Shown here piece after piece: positions 25,556 to 34,432 of a stretch of 64,000 bases of DNA. The stretch is from Candidatus Marispirochaeta associata (GTDB lineage: Bacteria; Spirochaetota; Spirochaetia; JC444; Marispirochaetaceae), in contig JWTM01000290.1 in assembly GCA_001749745.1 (NCBI GenBank), forward strand, positions 62,001 to 126,000, read 5' to 3'. The translations under genes and the position numbers were made by a program. Every line of letters starts with the position of its first letter. The first letter of the stretch is position 1. Below the pieces are notes generated by a model. It ran no database searches. It was not told the origin of the DNA and was given only the letters and a program-made list of their open reading frames with translations.

Positions 25556-26032
25556 ATGAGTAGTACCACCGTTAACTGGAACGAGATCGAAGCGAGCCTC
25601 GAGGAACGGATCATCCGCGGAGGCGAGACTCTTCTTCAGGATATCTGTGCAATTTTAGCCGATGCAGTTCCCCACTATGACTGGGTCGGTTTTTATCTGA
25701 CCATTCCCGGAACCCGCAGCCTGCGATTAGGCCCCTTCGTGGGAGCGGCGACCGACCATACGGAGATTCCCTTCGGCCGGGGAATCTGCGGTCAGGCCGC
25801 GGAGAGGAGGGAGACCTTTACCGTGCAGGATGTGGGCAAGGAAGAGAACTATCTCTCCTGCAGTATTCACGTACAATCCGAGATCGTGGTACCTATAATG
25901 GACGATGACGAGGTAATGGGAGAGATCGATATCGATTCCCACACCAGGGCTCCTTTCGGATCTGAGGACAGGAAGCTTCTCGAATGGCTCGCTGCGAGAA
26001 TCGCACCCCAGATTGTCCAAGGCAAGAGCTGA
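25556..26032 (+). CDS. GAF-domain protein, free methionine-(R)-sulfoxide reductase-like
   Basis: 158 aa, the size of MsrC/fRMsr. The family pattern is clear: WVGFYL, LGPFVG, GRGICGQAAERRET, QDVGKEENYLSCS, SEIVVPI, GEIDIDS, and the D-x-x-x-L-E end. Cysteines C78 and C102 occupy two of the redox positions of the family; the middle cysteine known in E. coli and yeast enzymes is not seen, so recycling may differ. It would reduce free methionine-R-sulfoxide in the cytoplasm. ATG 4 nt after the previous stop, with GGAGTAGGAG overlapping it. Confidence 0.85.
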   Translation: MSSTTVNWNEIEASLEERIIRGGETLLQDICAILADAVPHYDWVGFYLTIPGTRSLRLGPFVGAATDHTEIPFGRGICGQAAERRETFTVQDVGKEENYLSCSIHVQSEIVVPIMDDDEVMGEIDIDSHTRAPFGSEDRKLLEWLAARIAPQIVQGKS

Positions 26033-26060
26033 TTCGACGAGGGGATAGAGCGGAGGACGT

Positions 26061-26948
26061 ATGAAAAAAGGGCTCTTGGCCTTGCTACTCTGTGCTATTG
26101 CGGTGTCGCCCGGCGGGAGCGATCCGCTTCGCGATGCGGATACTCTCCATCAGGAGGACGCCTATCAGGAGGAGCTTTCCCTGCTCTTCGCCGCCCTCGA
26201 TGAGGATAATCCCGCAGAGCTCCAGGGCGAAATCTATTGGCGGCTCTCCCGGGCCACCCTCGAACAGGCGGATAAGGAACTTCACCGGGACGGAGCGCAG
26301 GATACGACCATCTCCCGCTATGGCGAGGGGCGGGAGCTGGCCAGCCTTGCGCTGGATGCAAATCCCTCGAATTATCTCGGCTATTACTGGCGCTCGGCGA
26401 ACCTGCTGCGCTGGATAGAACTGAAAGGACTCCTGGAATCCCTGGACAAGGCGGCACTAATCCGGGAGGACCTGGAGAAGGCGGTAAACGCCAATCCGAA
26501 TCATGCCGGTTCCTGGCTGGCCCTGGGCGAACTTTTTCGAATCCTCCCCGGACTGATCTCCTTCGGCAACACCGATTACGCGGTATCCCTGGCACGGAAA
26601 GGGGTCTCGGTGGCGGAGGATGAGGAGTACGAGGTCTTTCTGGGACTGGCCCGGAACCTCCACAAGCGCGATTGGAGTTCACGCAAGCGCTACGACTCCT
26701 TGAGCGAGAAGGCCAGGGAGTATCAGAAACGGACGAGTCGCCTGGAACAGGGCTGGTTCTTCGAGGGAACCCTTGATTTCTCCTCTATTCCTGCTTACGC
26801 TCCCAAACCCCTGCGCAATCTCTCCGACCGGGAGGAAGCCCTGGCCCTGATGCGCTGGCTTAAATCGGAACTCGAGAGCCGCGAATTGAATCCCCGGGAA
26901 GTGCGGCTCCTGGATCAGATTCTAATTCTCTATCAGGACTGGTTCTGA
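26061..26948 (+). CDS. Secreted TPR-type helical repeat protein
   Basis: 295 aa with a signal peptide (about 1-20; no lipobox Cys at the right place). The rest is alpha-helical with TPR-like repeats (ANPSNYLGYYWRSANLL, NANPNHAGSWLALGEL, spaced about 55 residues). The pattern resembles TatT-type periplasmic TPR proteins of treponemes and the RMD1-like family, but no partner solute-binding protein is adjacent. Third gene after the DUF4015 and GAF genes (28 nt gap). Its 3' end overlaps the end of dinB on the other strand by 16 nt. Confidence 0.7.
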   Translation: MKKGLLALLLCAIAVSPGGSDPLRDADTLHQEDAYQEELSLLFAALDEDNPAELQGEIYWRLSRATLEQADKELHRDGAQDTTISRYGEGRELASLALDANPSNYLGYYWRSANLLRWIELKGLLESLDKAALIREDLEKAVNANPNHAGSWLALGELFRILPGLISFGNTDYAVSLARKGVSVAEDEEYEVFLGLARNLHKRDWSSRKRYDSLSEKAREYQKRTSRLEQGWFFEGTLDFSSIPAYAPKPLRNLSDREEALALMRWLKSELESRELNPREVRLLDQILILYQDWF

Positions 26949-28120
26949 TCCTTCCGGGGACGAAGGAGTCTGGCTTTGACGATACTCCCCTCGGAGTGCT
27001 TATCCCGAATATGAATCACCGCCTCTTCGACCCGCTTATGCCGCTCGTCCTGCTCCTCGAAGAGGTTTCCCTGTCGGGCAGCGCCGGCGCCCTCAAGATT
27101 GGCGACACCGACCCCGATTAGGCGCACCTCACGCCCCTTTGCCCAGCGCTTTCTAAAGAGTTTGATCGATTCCCGGTAGAGTTCGTCCGCCGAAACCAGC
27201 TCGGAGGCGAGGGTGCTTTGGGCGGTGGTGGTGGAAAAATCGGCGAACCGGAGCTTGAGCACCACCGTCCTCCCGGTAAAACCCTCCCGGACGAGGCGAA
27301 ACATAACCTGCTGACTCAAGTCCAACAGGGCGGCGATGAGCCCCTCCTCGTCGGCGGTATCCTGGGCAAAGGTGGTCTCCGTACTAATGGAGCGAGATTT
27401 GGGATTCTCAGCGAAGATTCCCGGGTCCTCGCCGCGGACGGCGCGATAGAGGTAGTCTGCGGCGGCGCTTCCCAGCTGTCGGCGCAGGATTCCTAGGGGG
27501 TAGTTCCGCAGGGTGGGAATATCCCGGATGTTGAGTTCATGCAAACGGGCGAGCCCCTTGGCGCCGAGACCCCAGATGTCCTTCAAGGGGAGTTGATCGA
27601 GAAAGCTCTCCTCTTCACCCTTTACCACCTGGTAGAGTCCGTCGGGTTTGCGGAAATCCGAGGCGAGCTTGGCCAGATAGCGGTTCCAGGCGATTCCCAC
27701 CGAAACCGTAAGGTCCAGTTCTGATCGTACCCTGGCCTTGAGGCTCTCCGCCGCCTGAATCGGCGTACCGTAGATACGGCGCATGCCTGTCATGTCGAGG
27801 AAGGCCTCGTCCACGGATATCTGTTGAATTATCGGTGAATAGTCCTCGAAGAGATGCATCACCCGGTGGGAGAGCTCCTGGTAGCGGTCCATCCGGGGAC
27901 GGAGGTAGACGCCTTCGGGACAGCGGCGGTAGGCTTCGGAGATGGGCATGGCCGAGTGTACGCCGAAGGCCCGGGCGGCGTAGGAGCAGGCCGAGACCAC
28001 CCCCCGTTTGCCGGGGCTCGCGCCGATGATGACCGCTTTTCCCTTCAGGCTGGGATTATCCCGCTCTTCTACCGAAGCGTAGAAGGCATCGAGGTCGACG
28101 TGAAAATAGACCGGATCCAT
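26933..28120 (-). CDS. dinB: DNA polymerase IV (Y family)
   Basis: 395 aa. Error-prone translesion polymerase. Catalytic motifs: HVDLDAFYASVEERDNPSLKG at the N-terminus (Asp near 9), SVDEAFLDMT (Asp-Glu near 104-105), VSVGIAWNRYLAKLASDFRKPDG, and the little-finger domain to the end. No C-terminal clamp-binding motif is obvious beyond QGNLFEE. It lies 22 nt after the HEAT-repeat gene on the same strand. No LexA-type box is visible just upstream because it is inside an operon. Confidence 0.95.
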   Translation of the reverse strand: MDPVYFHVDLDAFYASVEERDNPSLKGKAVIIGASPGKRGVVSACSYAARAFGVHSAMPISEAYRRCPEGVYLRPRMDRYQELSHRVMHLFEDYSPIIQQISVDEAFLDMTGMRRIYGTPIQAAESLKARVRSELDLTVSVGIAWNRYLAKLASDFRKPDGLYQVVKGEEESFLDQLPLKDIWGLGAKGLARLHELNIRDIPTLRNYPLGILRRQLGSAAADYLYRAVRGEDPGIFAENPKSRSISTETTFAQDTADEEGLIAALLDLSQQVMFRLVREGFTGRTVVLKLRFADFSTTTAQSTLASELVSADELYRESIKLFRKRWAKGREVRLIGVGVANLEGAGAARQGNLFEEQDERHKRVEEAVIHIRDKHSEGSIVKARLLRPRKDQNQS

Positions 28121-28142
28121 AGGGGTCCCCGTAGATTTGCGG

Positions 28143-30449
28143 CTACATCCCCTGGTCGAAGTTACTGAGCACGGCCTCTAATAGATTGCGGATATCCTCA
28201 TCGTCCTCCCGCTTCAAGCGGCGGTCGATCAGCGGCTCCAGGCTATCCGGATCTCCCTCCTCGAGGAAGGGCAGTACAAAATCGACCAGCTCCTCGTCGC
28301 CTAAGAGATCGAAGAGTACCTCGAAGGCAGTCTCATTGTTACCCTGGACCAGGGCGTAGACAGCCAACCGTTTCTGCGACAGACCGGGATCGAGTTCCAG
28401 GAAGCGCCGCGCCGCCGCCCCGGTTTCGTCGGACTGGATGTCTCCCAAGGCCGCCAGCGCAGCCAGACGGACATCGATATAATCCTCCCGTTCGCCGCCG
28501 GCAAGTTCGGCGAGAGCCTTCTCCGCTTCAGGGGTGATGCTCCCCAAGCGGCGCAGCGCATTAACCGCCTCTTCCCGGAGGATCGGATCCTTCTCGGCCA
28601 GGGCAACCCGCCTCAGCACGCTGATAACCTCTTCGCTGCCGTCGCCCAGCGCACCTAAGCCCCGCAGGGAGTAAAGGCGCAACACGGTGTACTTCTCTCC
28701 CCGCATACGGGCGGTGGTGGCGAAGGTTTGGGCGAGTTTCATGCTCTGATGATCCTCGCCGGCGGCGGCCAGGCTGCGGATAGCGTTGATCCGTACGGCG
28801 AGGGGCTCGGTTTCGCTGGTCACCAGCTTCTGCAGGGCGGTTTGGACCCGTAGATTCCCGGCCACACCGATCCTGAAGAGACCCCAGGTCACGTTCTTCC
28901 GTACCTCGGGATTGGGTGAAGAGAGAAGGGAGGCGAAGGTATTGAGTGAGCTCGGATCGGCAAGCTCAGCTAATAGGGCGGTGGTCTCCTTGAGGGTCAG
29001 CTCATCTGCGGCGGTAGCCGCAGCCCTGGCCAGCGAGGCGGCCACAGTCTGATTGTTTTCCCGGTAGAGGATTCTCAAGGACTCCTTGGAGGCTGTTCTC
29101 AGCTCCTCCCGGCTGCTGCCGATGAAGGGGAGGATATTGACCACACCCCGAAGACCGTCGGGGTGCATGCCGATCGCCCGGATCCCGGCTTCTTCCAGTT
29201 GCGGCGAGAGATTCCCCGCCCGGAGGAGTCCGGCCATGGTGGGGACGGCCGAGGGGTGTTCTACCCGGTGCAGGGAGCGCACCGCGGCGAGCTGTACCTC
29301 CTCGTCCCGGTCGCTCTTGAGGGTATTGAGAACCTGCAGGGCCGAGTTCTGATCGGTGTAGTAACTGAGCCCCCGAACAGCGATGGTGCGTACCGCAGGA
29401 TCCTTATGCTGCAGTTTCTCCGTCAGCAGGGCGGAAATCTGCCGGTCCAGATAGCCCACCGAGGCCATGGTAGCCAGGGCGTTCAGGATCGCCCGCTCGG
29501 TCTCATCATCCGGCGGATTCTCCTCATCCTCGAGCATCGACAAAAGGGTTCCGGCGCTTTCTCGGCCGCCGATTTTGCCTAAAGCGCGGATCCGTTCCAG
29601 CCGCTCAGCCCGGTCTGTTCCGCCGTTCTGCAGCCCGGCGAGCAAGAGGGATTGGGCTTCGCTGGTCCCGATGGCGCCGAGGGCCCGGATTGCATCCTTC
29701 GCATACTCCTCGGAATCGAGAAGCTCCATCAGATAGGGGACGCTGCTCTCGGACTTCAGCTTTCCCAGGGTATAGATCGCCGTGCGGGTAGTCTCTCGAT
29801 CCTCGCTCCGGTCGGGCATGGTGGCATTGATTAGGGCGCTTTCGAAGATGCTATAGTCCTCGGGCAGGAGATCCTCGGGGATAGGATAGCCCTTGGCGAG
29901 CAGGTCGAAGAGCTCCCGCCGGGCCTGGACAAAATCAGACTCGGCCCGCTGCCACTCCTTCTGATACGCGACGCCCAGGCGGGAGATCAGATTCTCCATA
30001 CGATCCAGGGCCTCCCGCCGGGCGGAGGGGGAGAGGTAGAGGCCGTCATCTCCCATGGCCTCCTTCTCGGCGATCAGCCGGCTGATGGTGGTGCGGTAAT
30101 TAATGGTCAGGATCTCCGGAATCGCTCCGCGGGGGTCATCCAATGCGTCCCGGACCGCGTTCAGCTTACTCAAGGGGAGGTAGCGGTAGTTTGCGATCAG
30201 GAAATCGAAGATCTCCTGCACCTGCAAGATATCGTCCCGCAGTCGCGATTCGCTTACGGCCTCGTCCATATCCTCCAGTTGATCGAGGGAGCCGTTCTGG
30301 TTGAGATCGATATAGCCGTTCCTGAGTTCCGGAAAAACCTGGCCTAAGCGCTCGCCGAGACTGTTGTCGACCAGCCTGGGGGCTCCGTAGAGGGGAAGTA
30401 TAAGGGTGGCGGTAAACGCCAGGAGCAGTAAGCGAGAATGTCTCTTCAT
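28143..30449 (-). CDS. Secreted HEAT-repeat protein
   Basis: 768 aa from ATG 30449 (AGGAT ribosome site; the frame extends 36 nt upstream without better support). Signal peptide (about 1-22). From about residue 200 to the end there are many HEAT/PBS-type repeats of about 35 residues (AIRALGAIGTSEAQSLL, AVRGLSYYTDQNSALQV, NALRRLGSITPEAEKAL), forming a long solenoid for protein binding. The N-terminal 60 residues include DLNQNGSLDQLEDMDE, an EF-hand/dockerin-like acidic loop that may bind calcium. Probably periplasmic or surface scaffold; function unknown. It lies between a membrane M28-like gene and dinB. Confidence 0.78.
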   Translation of the reverse strand: MKRHSRLLLLAFTATLILPLYGAPRLVDNSLGERLGQVFPELRNGYIDLNQNGSLDQLEDMDEAVSESRLRDDILQVQEIFDFLIANYRYLPLSKLNAVRDALDDPRGAIPEILTINYRTTISRLIAEKEAMGDDGLYLSPSARREALDRMENLISRLGVAYQKEWQRAESDFVQARRELFDLLAKGYPIPEDLLPEDYSIFESALINATMPDRSEDRETTRTAIYTLGKLKSESSVPYLMELLDSEEYAKDAIRALGAIGTSEAQSLLLAGLQNGGTDRAERLERIRALGKIGGRESAGTLLSMLEDEENPPDDETERAILNALATMASVGYLDRQISALLTEKLQHKDPAVRTIAVRGLSYYTDQNSALQVLNTLKSDRDEEVQLAAVRSLHRVEHPSAVPTMAGLLRAGNLSPQLEEAGIRAIGMHPDGLRGVVNILPFIGSSREELRTASKESLRILYRENNQTVAASLARAAATAADELTLKETTALLAELADPSSLNTFASLLSSPNPEVRKNVTWGLFRIGVAGNLRVQTALQKLVTSETEPLAVRINAIRSLAAAGEDHQSMKLAQTFATTARMRGEKYTVLRLYSLRGLGALGDGSEEVISVLRRVALAEKDPILREEAVNALRRLGSITPEAEKALAELAGGEREDYIDVRLAALAALGDIQSDETGAAARRFLELDPGLSQKRLAVYALVQGNNETAFEVLFDLLGDEELVDFVLPFLEEGDPDSLEPLIDRRLKREDDEDIRNLLEAVLSNFDQGM

Positions 30450-30481
30450 AGGATCAATCCTAAAGAGAGAACCAGCCCCTG

Positions 30482-32686
30482 TCAATTCAATAAATCGATC
30501 TCCTGGGTGTAGTAGCGTATGGCTCGGATGCGGTACTCTCGTCCCATAGGAGTGATATCCGCTGAGGTCCCGCTGAACTCGGCGCTGATCAGTAGCCGTT
30601 CGGCTGTTCCGGCGGGAAAGACCGCATCCACCTTTAGCGGGAGTTCGGGATTGCGACCAATGTGAATGCGCGCCTCCTTCGTCGCTGCATTATAGGTGAC
30701 GGGGAAGTTCACATCGTAAACAAGAAACTCATCACTACCGGAGAAGGTCAGCTCCAGGGAACTCAAGGCTTCGTCGGCGGAGAACTCCAGCAAAAAGCGT
30801 TCCCGGTCGAGGAAGGTTTCGGTGCGTAGATCCGTTTTGAGCAGTTCCGCTCCGGTCTGGTTGCGGTATTCATACTCCCTTCGACCGATGACGATGCCAC
30901 CCGGGGAGCCGGGCCCGCTCAGGAGCAGGGCCTCGATCGGAGCGGGCGAACTGATCCGAACCAGACGCTCCCCGCTCCCGGCCTCAATCCTTTCTAAGAT
31001 CTCCAGGGGCTGATCCCCCGTATCCGGATAGGCCTGATAGCCGAAGAGGAAGAGGATTGCAATCAGGCTGAGGGCGCCAGTAAGGATGCCCGCATTGCGC
31101 AAAATCACCTTTTGCTGCATCAGGGTAGGGTGGCGAACCAGAAAGTCGAGCCGGATCAGCATCAGGAGGAAGGGAAGCACGATTATAGCCAGGAAGAGAT
31201 TTCCCATAAAAGGTTCGATCAACAGGAATTCGATTACCTCGAAAGCGCGCTCGGTGAAGACATCGTAGAATGATTTTGCTACCAGCAGAGTGGAGATAAG
31301 CAGGGCGCCTCCCTTGCCTATCCGGCTGGGAACTACGGTAAACAGGAAGGCCCAGGCGAAGGCCCAGAGCAAGGAGTAGGTCATCGAGATATCTATCAGA
31401 CCAATAAAGAGCACCGCCGCCATTAAGAGAAAGAGGGCCGAGGAGCTGTAAAAGGATGAGTTCTGCGAGAAAGGCAGCCGTCTGATCAGTCCGAAGAAGA
31501 GAAAAAAGATCGTCAAGGCCAGACCTCCCTTTATCAGGAAGGCGATAAAGGGGAGTTCTCGCCAGAGGGCCGGAAAATCACGCAGCAGGAGTAGGCCCCG
31601 TAGGCCATAGGTCCCGGCGGTAAGGAAGAGGAAGATCAGCAGCAGAAGCACCGGTACGTCCCAGAAATTCTTGAGCAGGGTACGCAGATAGCGCAGAAAA
31701 CGCAAGGACATAAAAAAGGGATAGCTTAATGGTAGGACTATTATCCCCAATAAGAGGTAGAGGTAATTCTGTTCACTGATTGATACGGGATTCCCGAGAA
31801 CCATGAAATAGAGATAGTGGCGGTCCCACTGCTCGAGAAAGCCGTCCTGGTTCTCCTCTAATATCCGAAAGAAGAGGGAGAATAATGAGCTGATCCAACG
31901 TACCGACGCTTCATCTCCTTCTAAGGGATCGCCGCTGAGGGTTATTCCCGGGTAGCCGGCTTGCAGGTAGGGATCGATTCGGGTTGCCTTATGCCACATG
32001 CGCAGGCGGTGAATCTGGTTCTCGTTGTCCTTGTAGCGGTAATCGAGGCCGGAGAACTCCAGGGAATCTATCATGCGCTGGGTGAACCAGTAGGGGGCGA
32101 CGACTCCCTCGCCGCCGCTGCGAACATTGATTCTCGCACCCGGACGCTTAAAGTCGAGATAAAGGAAGGCTTGGGATTCCGCGGGAAAGTAGTCGGCCAG
32201 AAACTCCCTCGTTCCTATTTGGCGATTCTCATCTCCGCTGTATTCGGCTCCCAGAAACAGGAAGCGCAGGCCGATCGGGCGTTCCCTTGGAGCGAACTCC
32301 CGGATCAAGGCCAATCCCAGGGCCAGATTGACGGCGCCGTCATTCTCCGCTTCCACCCCGGCGGGATGGTCGATGGGGATAACTACCGTCAGGGTATCGC
32401 CGATTTTTCCAGGCAAGAGCACCTCCAGGCTTGAAGAGAAGGAGTGGGCTCCCCGTAACTGGTCGAGGGATCGGCTGGTATAGGGGATCTTCTCCTCTTC
32501 CAAACGGCGTTGTAGATAAAAATAGGCGGCTTTTTCCCCCTGCGCCCCTTCCAGTCTTGGATAGAGGCTGCTAAAATAGGAGAGATCGTCGAGGATCTCG
32601 CCCATGGGTATACGCATTATACTTTGGGATACTGCGGGATAAACCGATATGATAAATAAGATGATGCAGACGAGGCGGCGCTTCAT
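30482..32686 (-). CDS. Membrane protein with inactive M28 peptidase-like domain
   Basis: 734 aa. Signal sequence (1-20), an M28-like domain (about 30-300), then about ten membrane segments (about 310-570) and a beta-rich C-terminal domain. The fold is recognised by VVIPIDHPAGVEAENDGAVNLALGL-like order of motifs, but the first zinc His is Pro, the Glu-Glu pair is Glu-Tyr (LGAEYSGD) and no final His is found, so peptidase activity is unlikely. The architecture recalls GAA1-type M28 pseudoenzymes. ATG 32686 is chosen; the frame runs far upstream only opposite the nitroreductase gene. Confidence 0.7.
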   Translation of the reverse strand: MKRRLVCIILFIISVYPAVSQSIMRIPMGEILDDLSYFSSLYPRLEGAQGEKAAYFYLQRRLEEEKIPYTSRSLDQLRGAHSFSSSLEVLLPGKIGDTLTVVIPIDHPAGVEAENDGAVNLALGLALIREFAPRERPIGLRFLFLGAEYSGDENRQIGTREFLADYFPAESQAFLYLDFKRPGARINVRSGGEGVVAPYWFTQRMIDSLEFSGLDYRYKDNENQIHRLRMWHKATRIDPYLQAGYPGITLSGDPLEGDEASVRWISSLFSLFFRILEENQDGFLEQWDRHYLYFMVLGNPVSISEQNYLYLLLGIIVLPLSYPFFMSLRFLRYLRTLLKNFWDVPVLLLLIFLFLTAGTYGLRGLLLLRDFPALWRELPFIAFLIKGGLALTIFFLFFGLIRRLPFSQNSSFYSSSALFLLMAAVLFIGLIDISMTYSLLWAFAWAFLFTVVPSRIGKGGALLISTLLVAKSFYDVFTERAFEVIEFLLIEPFMGNLFLAIIVLPFLLMLIRLDFLVRHPTLMQQKVILRNAGILTGALSLIAILFLFGYQAYPDTGDQPLEILERIEAGSGERLVRISSPAPIEALLLSGPGSPGGIVIGRREYEYRNQTGAELLKTDLRTETFLDRERFLLEFSADEALSSLELTFSGSDEFLVYDVNFPVTYNAATKEARIHIGRNPELPLKVDAVFPAGTAERLLISAEFSGTSADITPMGREYRIRAIRYYTQEIDLLN

Positions 32687-32695
32687 TCTCGCTGT

Positions 32696-32725
32696 AGCAT
32701 ACGGAAAAACGTTTTTATGGGTCAA
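32696..32725 (-). promoter_or_regulatory. Promoter of the M28-like/HEAT/dinB operon close to its start codon
   Basis: Minus strand: TTGACC (32720-32725), 18-bp spacer, TATGCT (32696-32701), then 9 nt to the ATG. Only a weak GCGAGA is near the start, so the leader is predicted to be 0-3 nt. Confidence 0.55.
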
Positions 32726-32740
32726 TAGAGGGATTTCAGT

Positions 32741-33250
32741 ATGAGTCTTCTGCCGCATATCGCGAACCGTGTCTCGATTCAGCGCTTTACCGAAGAGAAG
32801 GTTCGTCCCGAAAGCGTCAGCGCCATTATGGAAGCGGCTCGCCTGGCGCCGAGCGCAAAAAACCGGCAAGCCTGGCGTTTCATCGTCATCCAGGATCAGG
32901 GAGTACGCGAGCAGATTCGTGATGCCGCTTACTCCGAGCCCCACGTCTCGACCGCTCCATTGATAATCGCCGCCTGCACGACCAACGTCGACTATAAGAT
33001 GCCCAACGGCCAATACTCCTATCCGATCGATATAGCCATGGCCGTCTCGTTTATGATGATTCAGGCCGAAGAGGAAGAGCTCGGCAGTTGTATCGTCACC
33101 ACCTACGACGAGATGACTATCAAAGAGATTCTTTCGGTTCCCTATTCCATGCGGGTAGTGCTGCTGTTGACAGTGGGGCATCCCGAGTCGCGTCCCTTAA
33201 GGGCGGAACGGCACAGCATCGATCAGATTGTAGCCCATAATCACTGGTGA
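32741..33250 (+). CDS. Nitroreductase-family flavoprotein
   Basis: 169 aa, a short member of the FMN-dependent nitroreductase family. The N-terminal motif NRVSIQRFTEEKV and MEAARLAPSAKNRQAWRFIV are typical of FMN binding; the C-terminal half has DIAMAVSFMMIQAEEEELGSC and GHPESRP. It reduces quinones or nitro compounds with NAD(P)H; the real substrate is unknown. GAGGGA lies 8 nt before the ATG. It is divergent from the M28-like operon and followed, 15 nt later, by a gene of unknown function. Confidence 0.9.
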   Translation: MSLLPHIANRVSIQRFTEEKVRPESVSAIMEAARLAPSAKNRQAWRFIVIQDQGVREQIRDAAYSEPHVSTAPLIIAACTTNVDYKMPNGQYSYPIDIAMAVSFMMIQAEEEELGSCIVTTYDEMTIKEILSVPYSMRVVLLLTVGHPESRPLRAERHSIDQIVAHNHW

Positions 33251-33265
33251 GGTTCCAGCACAGGC

Positions 33266-34432
33266 ATGGCCGGCAATAGACGCAACAGCACCTTCGAGAT
33301 TCCTCTTAGAATCAGCCTTACCGAGGAAGGCATCAACTTCTTTATCCGCAACAAGAAGAAGCTCAACCGCTTTCAGTTGGCCGACGGAAGCGAGGCCTAC
33401 GGCATCCACCTAAAGGCCTTCTCCCTGCCCAGTCTGCAGCAGATGATGCACCACAACTACATCACCCGCTTCGAGATCGCCCAGACCGAGTTTATGGCTA
33501 AACGGCAGGAGATACTCGATTTCTCCAAGCTGATCGTCTACGGTATGCTCTACCGTAAATTCGATGCGGCTATCTTCTCCAACCTGATCAATTCGGATTT
33601 GATCCGTCAATGGAACCGCAACAATCCCGCTAATCCGATCGATGAGAAGACCCGGATCAATGAATCCTTTCTGGAGGGGGTGCTGGCCAAGAATACCGCC
33701 CGGGTTAACGAGGTAAAGGCCGAGATATTGGCGCCCATAAACCGAGGAATCAACGAGAACGGCAGTCTCTTGCCGGAGGAGAAGAATATTCAGCTCCTCT
33801 CGAGCGAGCGCTACCTGGATAAACTGAGGCCGCTGATCTGGTTCATCCTCTCACGCTACAAGGACAGTGCGGACTATCTCAGCTTGATAGAGCTTATTCG
33901 ACGTACGCTCTTGAGTTTCCTGGAGAAATCGAAGATCGCCGAATATCTCTCCTTGATGATCCTGGAGCTTTTGGCAAACGCCGAGAATACCAATCTACAC
34001 GCCTATGCCCGCAAGGGCGGGAACGGCAGCGTCGATCCCGAGAAGGTTCTCTATGATCCGAAACTGCGTTCCAGCCTGATCAAGGAGATGGAGAGCGCCG
34101 GAGAGAAGATCTATCTCGATTGGCGGGTTCGCGGCCTGAACGCAGCCAATTCAAGCGGAGAACGGCTGGAGGTTACCCTCTATAACCGGGACTCCGAGTA
34201 CCGGGAGATGCGGGATAAGATCAATGACAAGAAAGGGCTCAACATGCGGGAGAAGAGTCTGACCGAGTTCTATCAGCAGGCGCCGGCCTCGGTCCCCAAC
34301 ACCGAGCTGGGGCTCTACTATCTCTCCTATCTCTCCGATGAGTGCAGTAAGGTCGGCATTCGCTTCGAATCGAACGTCCATCAGATCAGCAATCGGGATC
34401 TTACGATTATCACCCTTCAGCTTCAGTTTTAA
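33266..34432 (+). CDS. Unknown protein, possible degenerate GHKL ATPase fold
   Basis: 388 aa, cytoplasmic, highly charged. I do not recognise the family. Residues about 228-245 (MILELLANAENTNLHAYAR) resemble the N box of histidine-kinase-type ATPases (E-L-L-x-N-A), and near 353 TELGLYYLSYLSDECSKVG resembles a G2-box helix (x-G-L-x-x-x), but no D-x-G-x-G box is seen between them. This could be an ATP-binding domain that lost part of its lid, or chance. No DNA-binding or receiver domain is attached. Co-directional with the nitroreductase gene; the end overlaps ddl by 23 nt on the opposite strand. Confidence 0.6.
   Translation: MAGNRRNSTFEIPLRISLTEEGINFFIRNKKKLNRFQLADGSEAYGIHLKAFSLPSLQQMMHHNYITRFEIAQTEFMAKRQEILDFSKLIVYGMLYRKFDAAIFSNLINSDLIRQWNRNNPANPIDEKTRINESFLEGVLAKNTARVNEVKAEILAPINRGINENGSLLPEEKNIQLLSSERYLDKLRPLIWFILSRYKDSADYLSLIELIRRTLLSFLEKSKIAEYLSLMILELLANAENTNLHAYARKGGNGSVDPEKVLYDPKLRSSLIKEMESAGEKIYLDWRVRGLNAANSSGERLEVTLYNRDSEYREMRDKINDKKGLNMREKSLTEFYQQAPASVPNTELGLYYLSYLSDECSKVGIRFESNVHQISNRDLTIITLQLQF

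Noticed and set aside
32687..33181. A 165-codon N-terminal extension of the M28-like gene
   Set aside because: It would run antisense through the well-supported nitroreductase gene, and the signal peptide begins at ATG 32686 just after a promoter.
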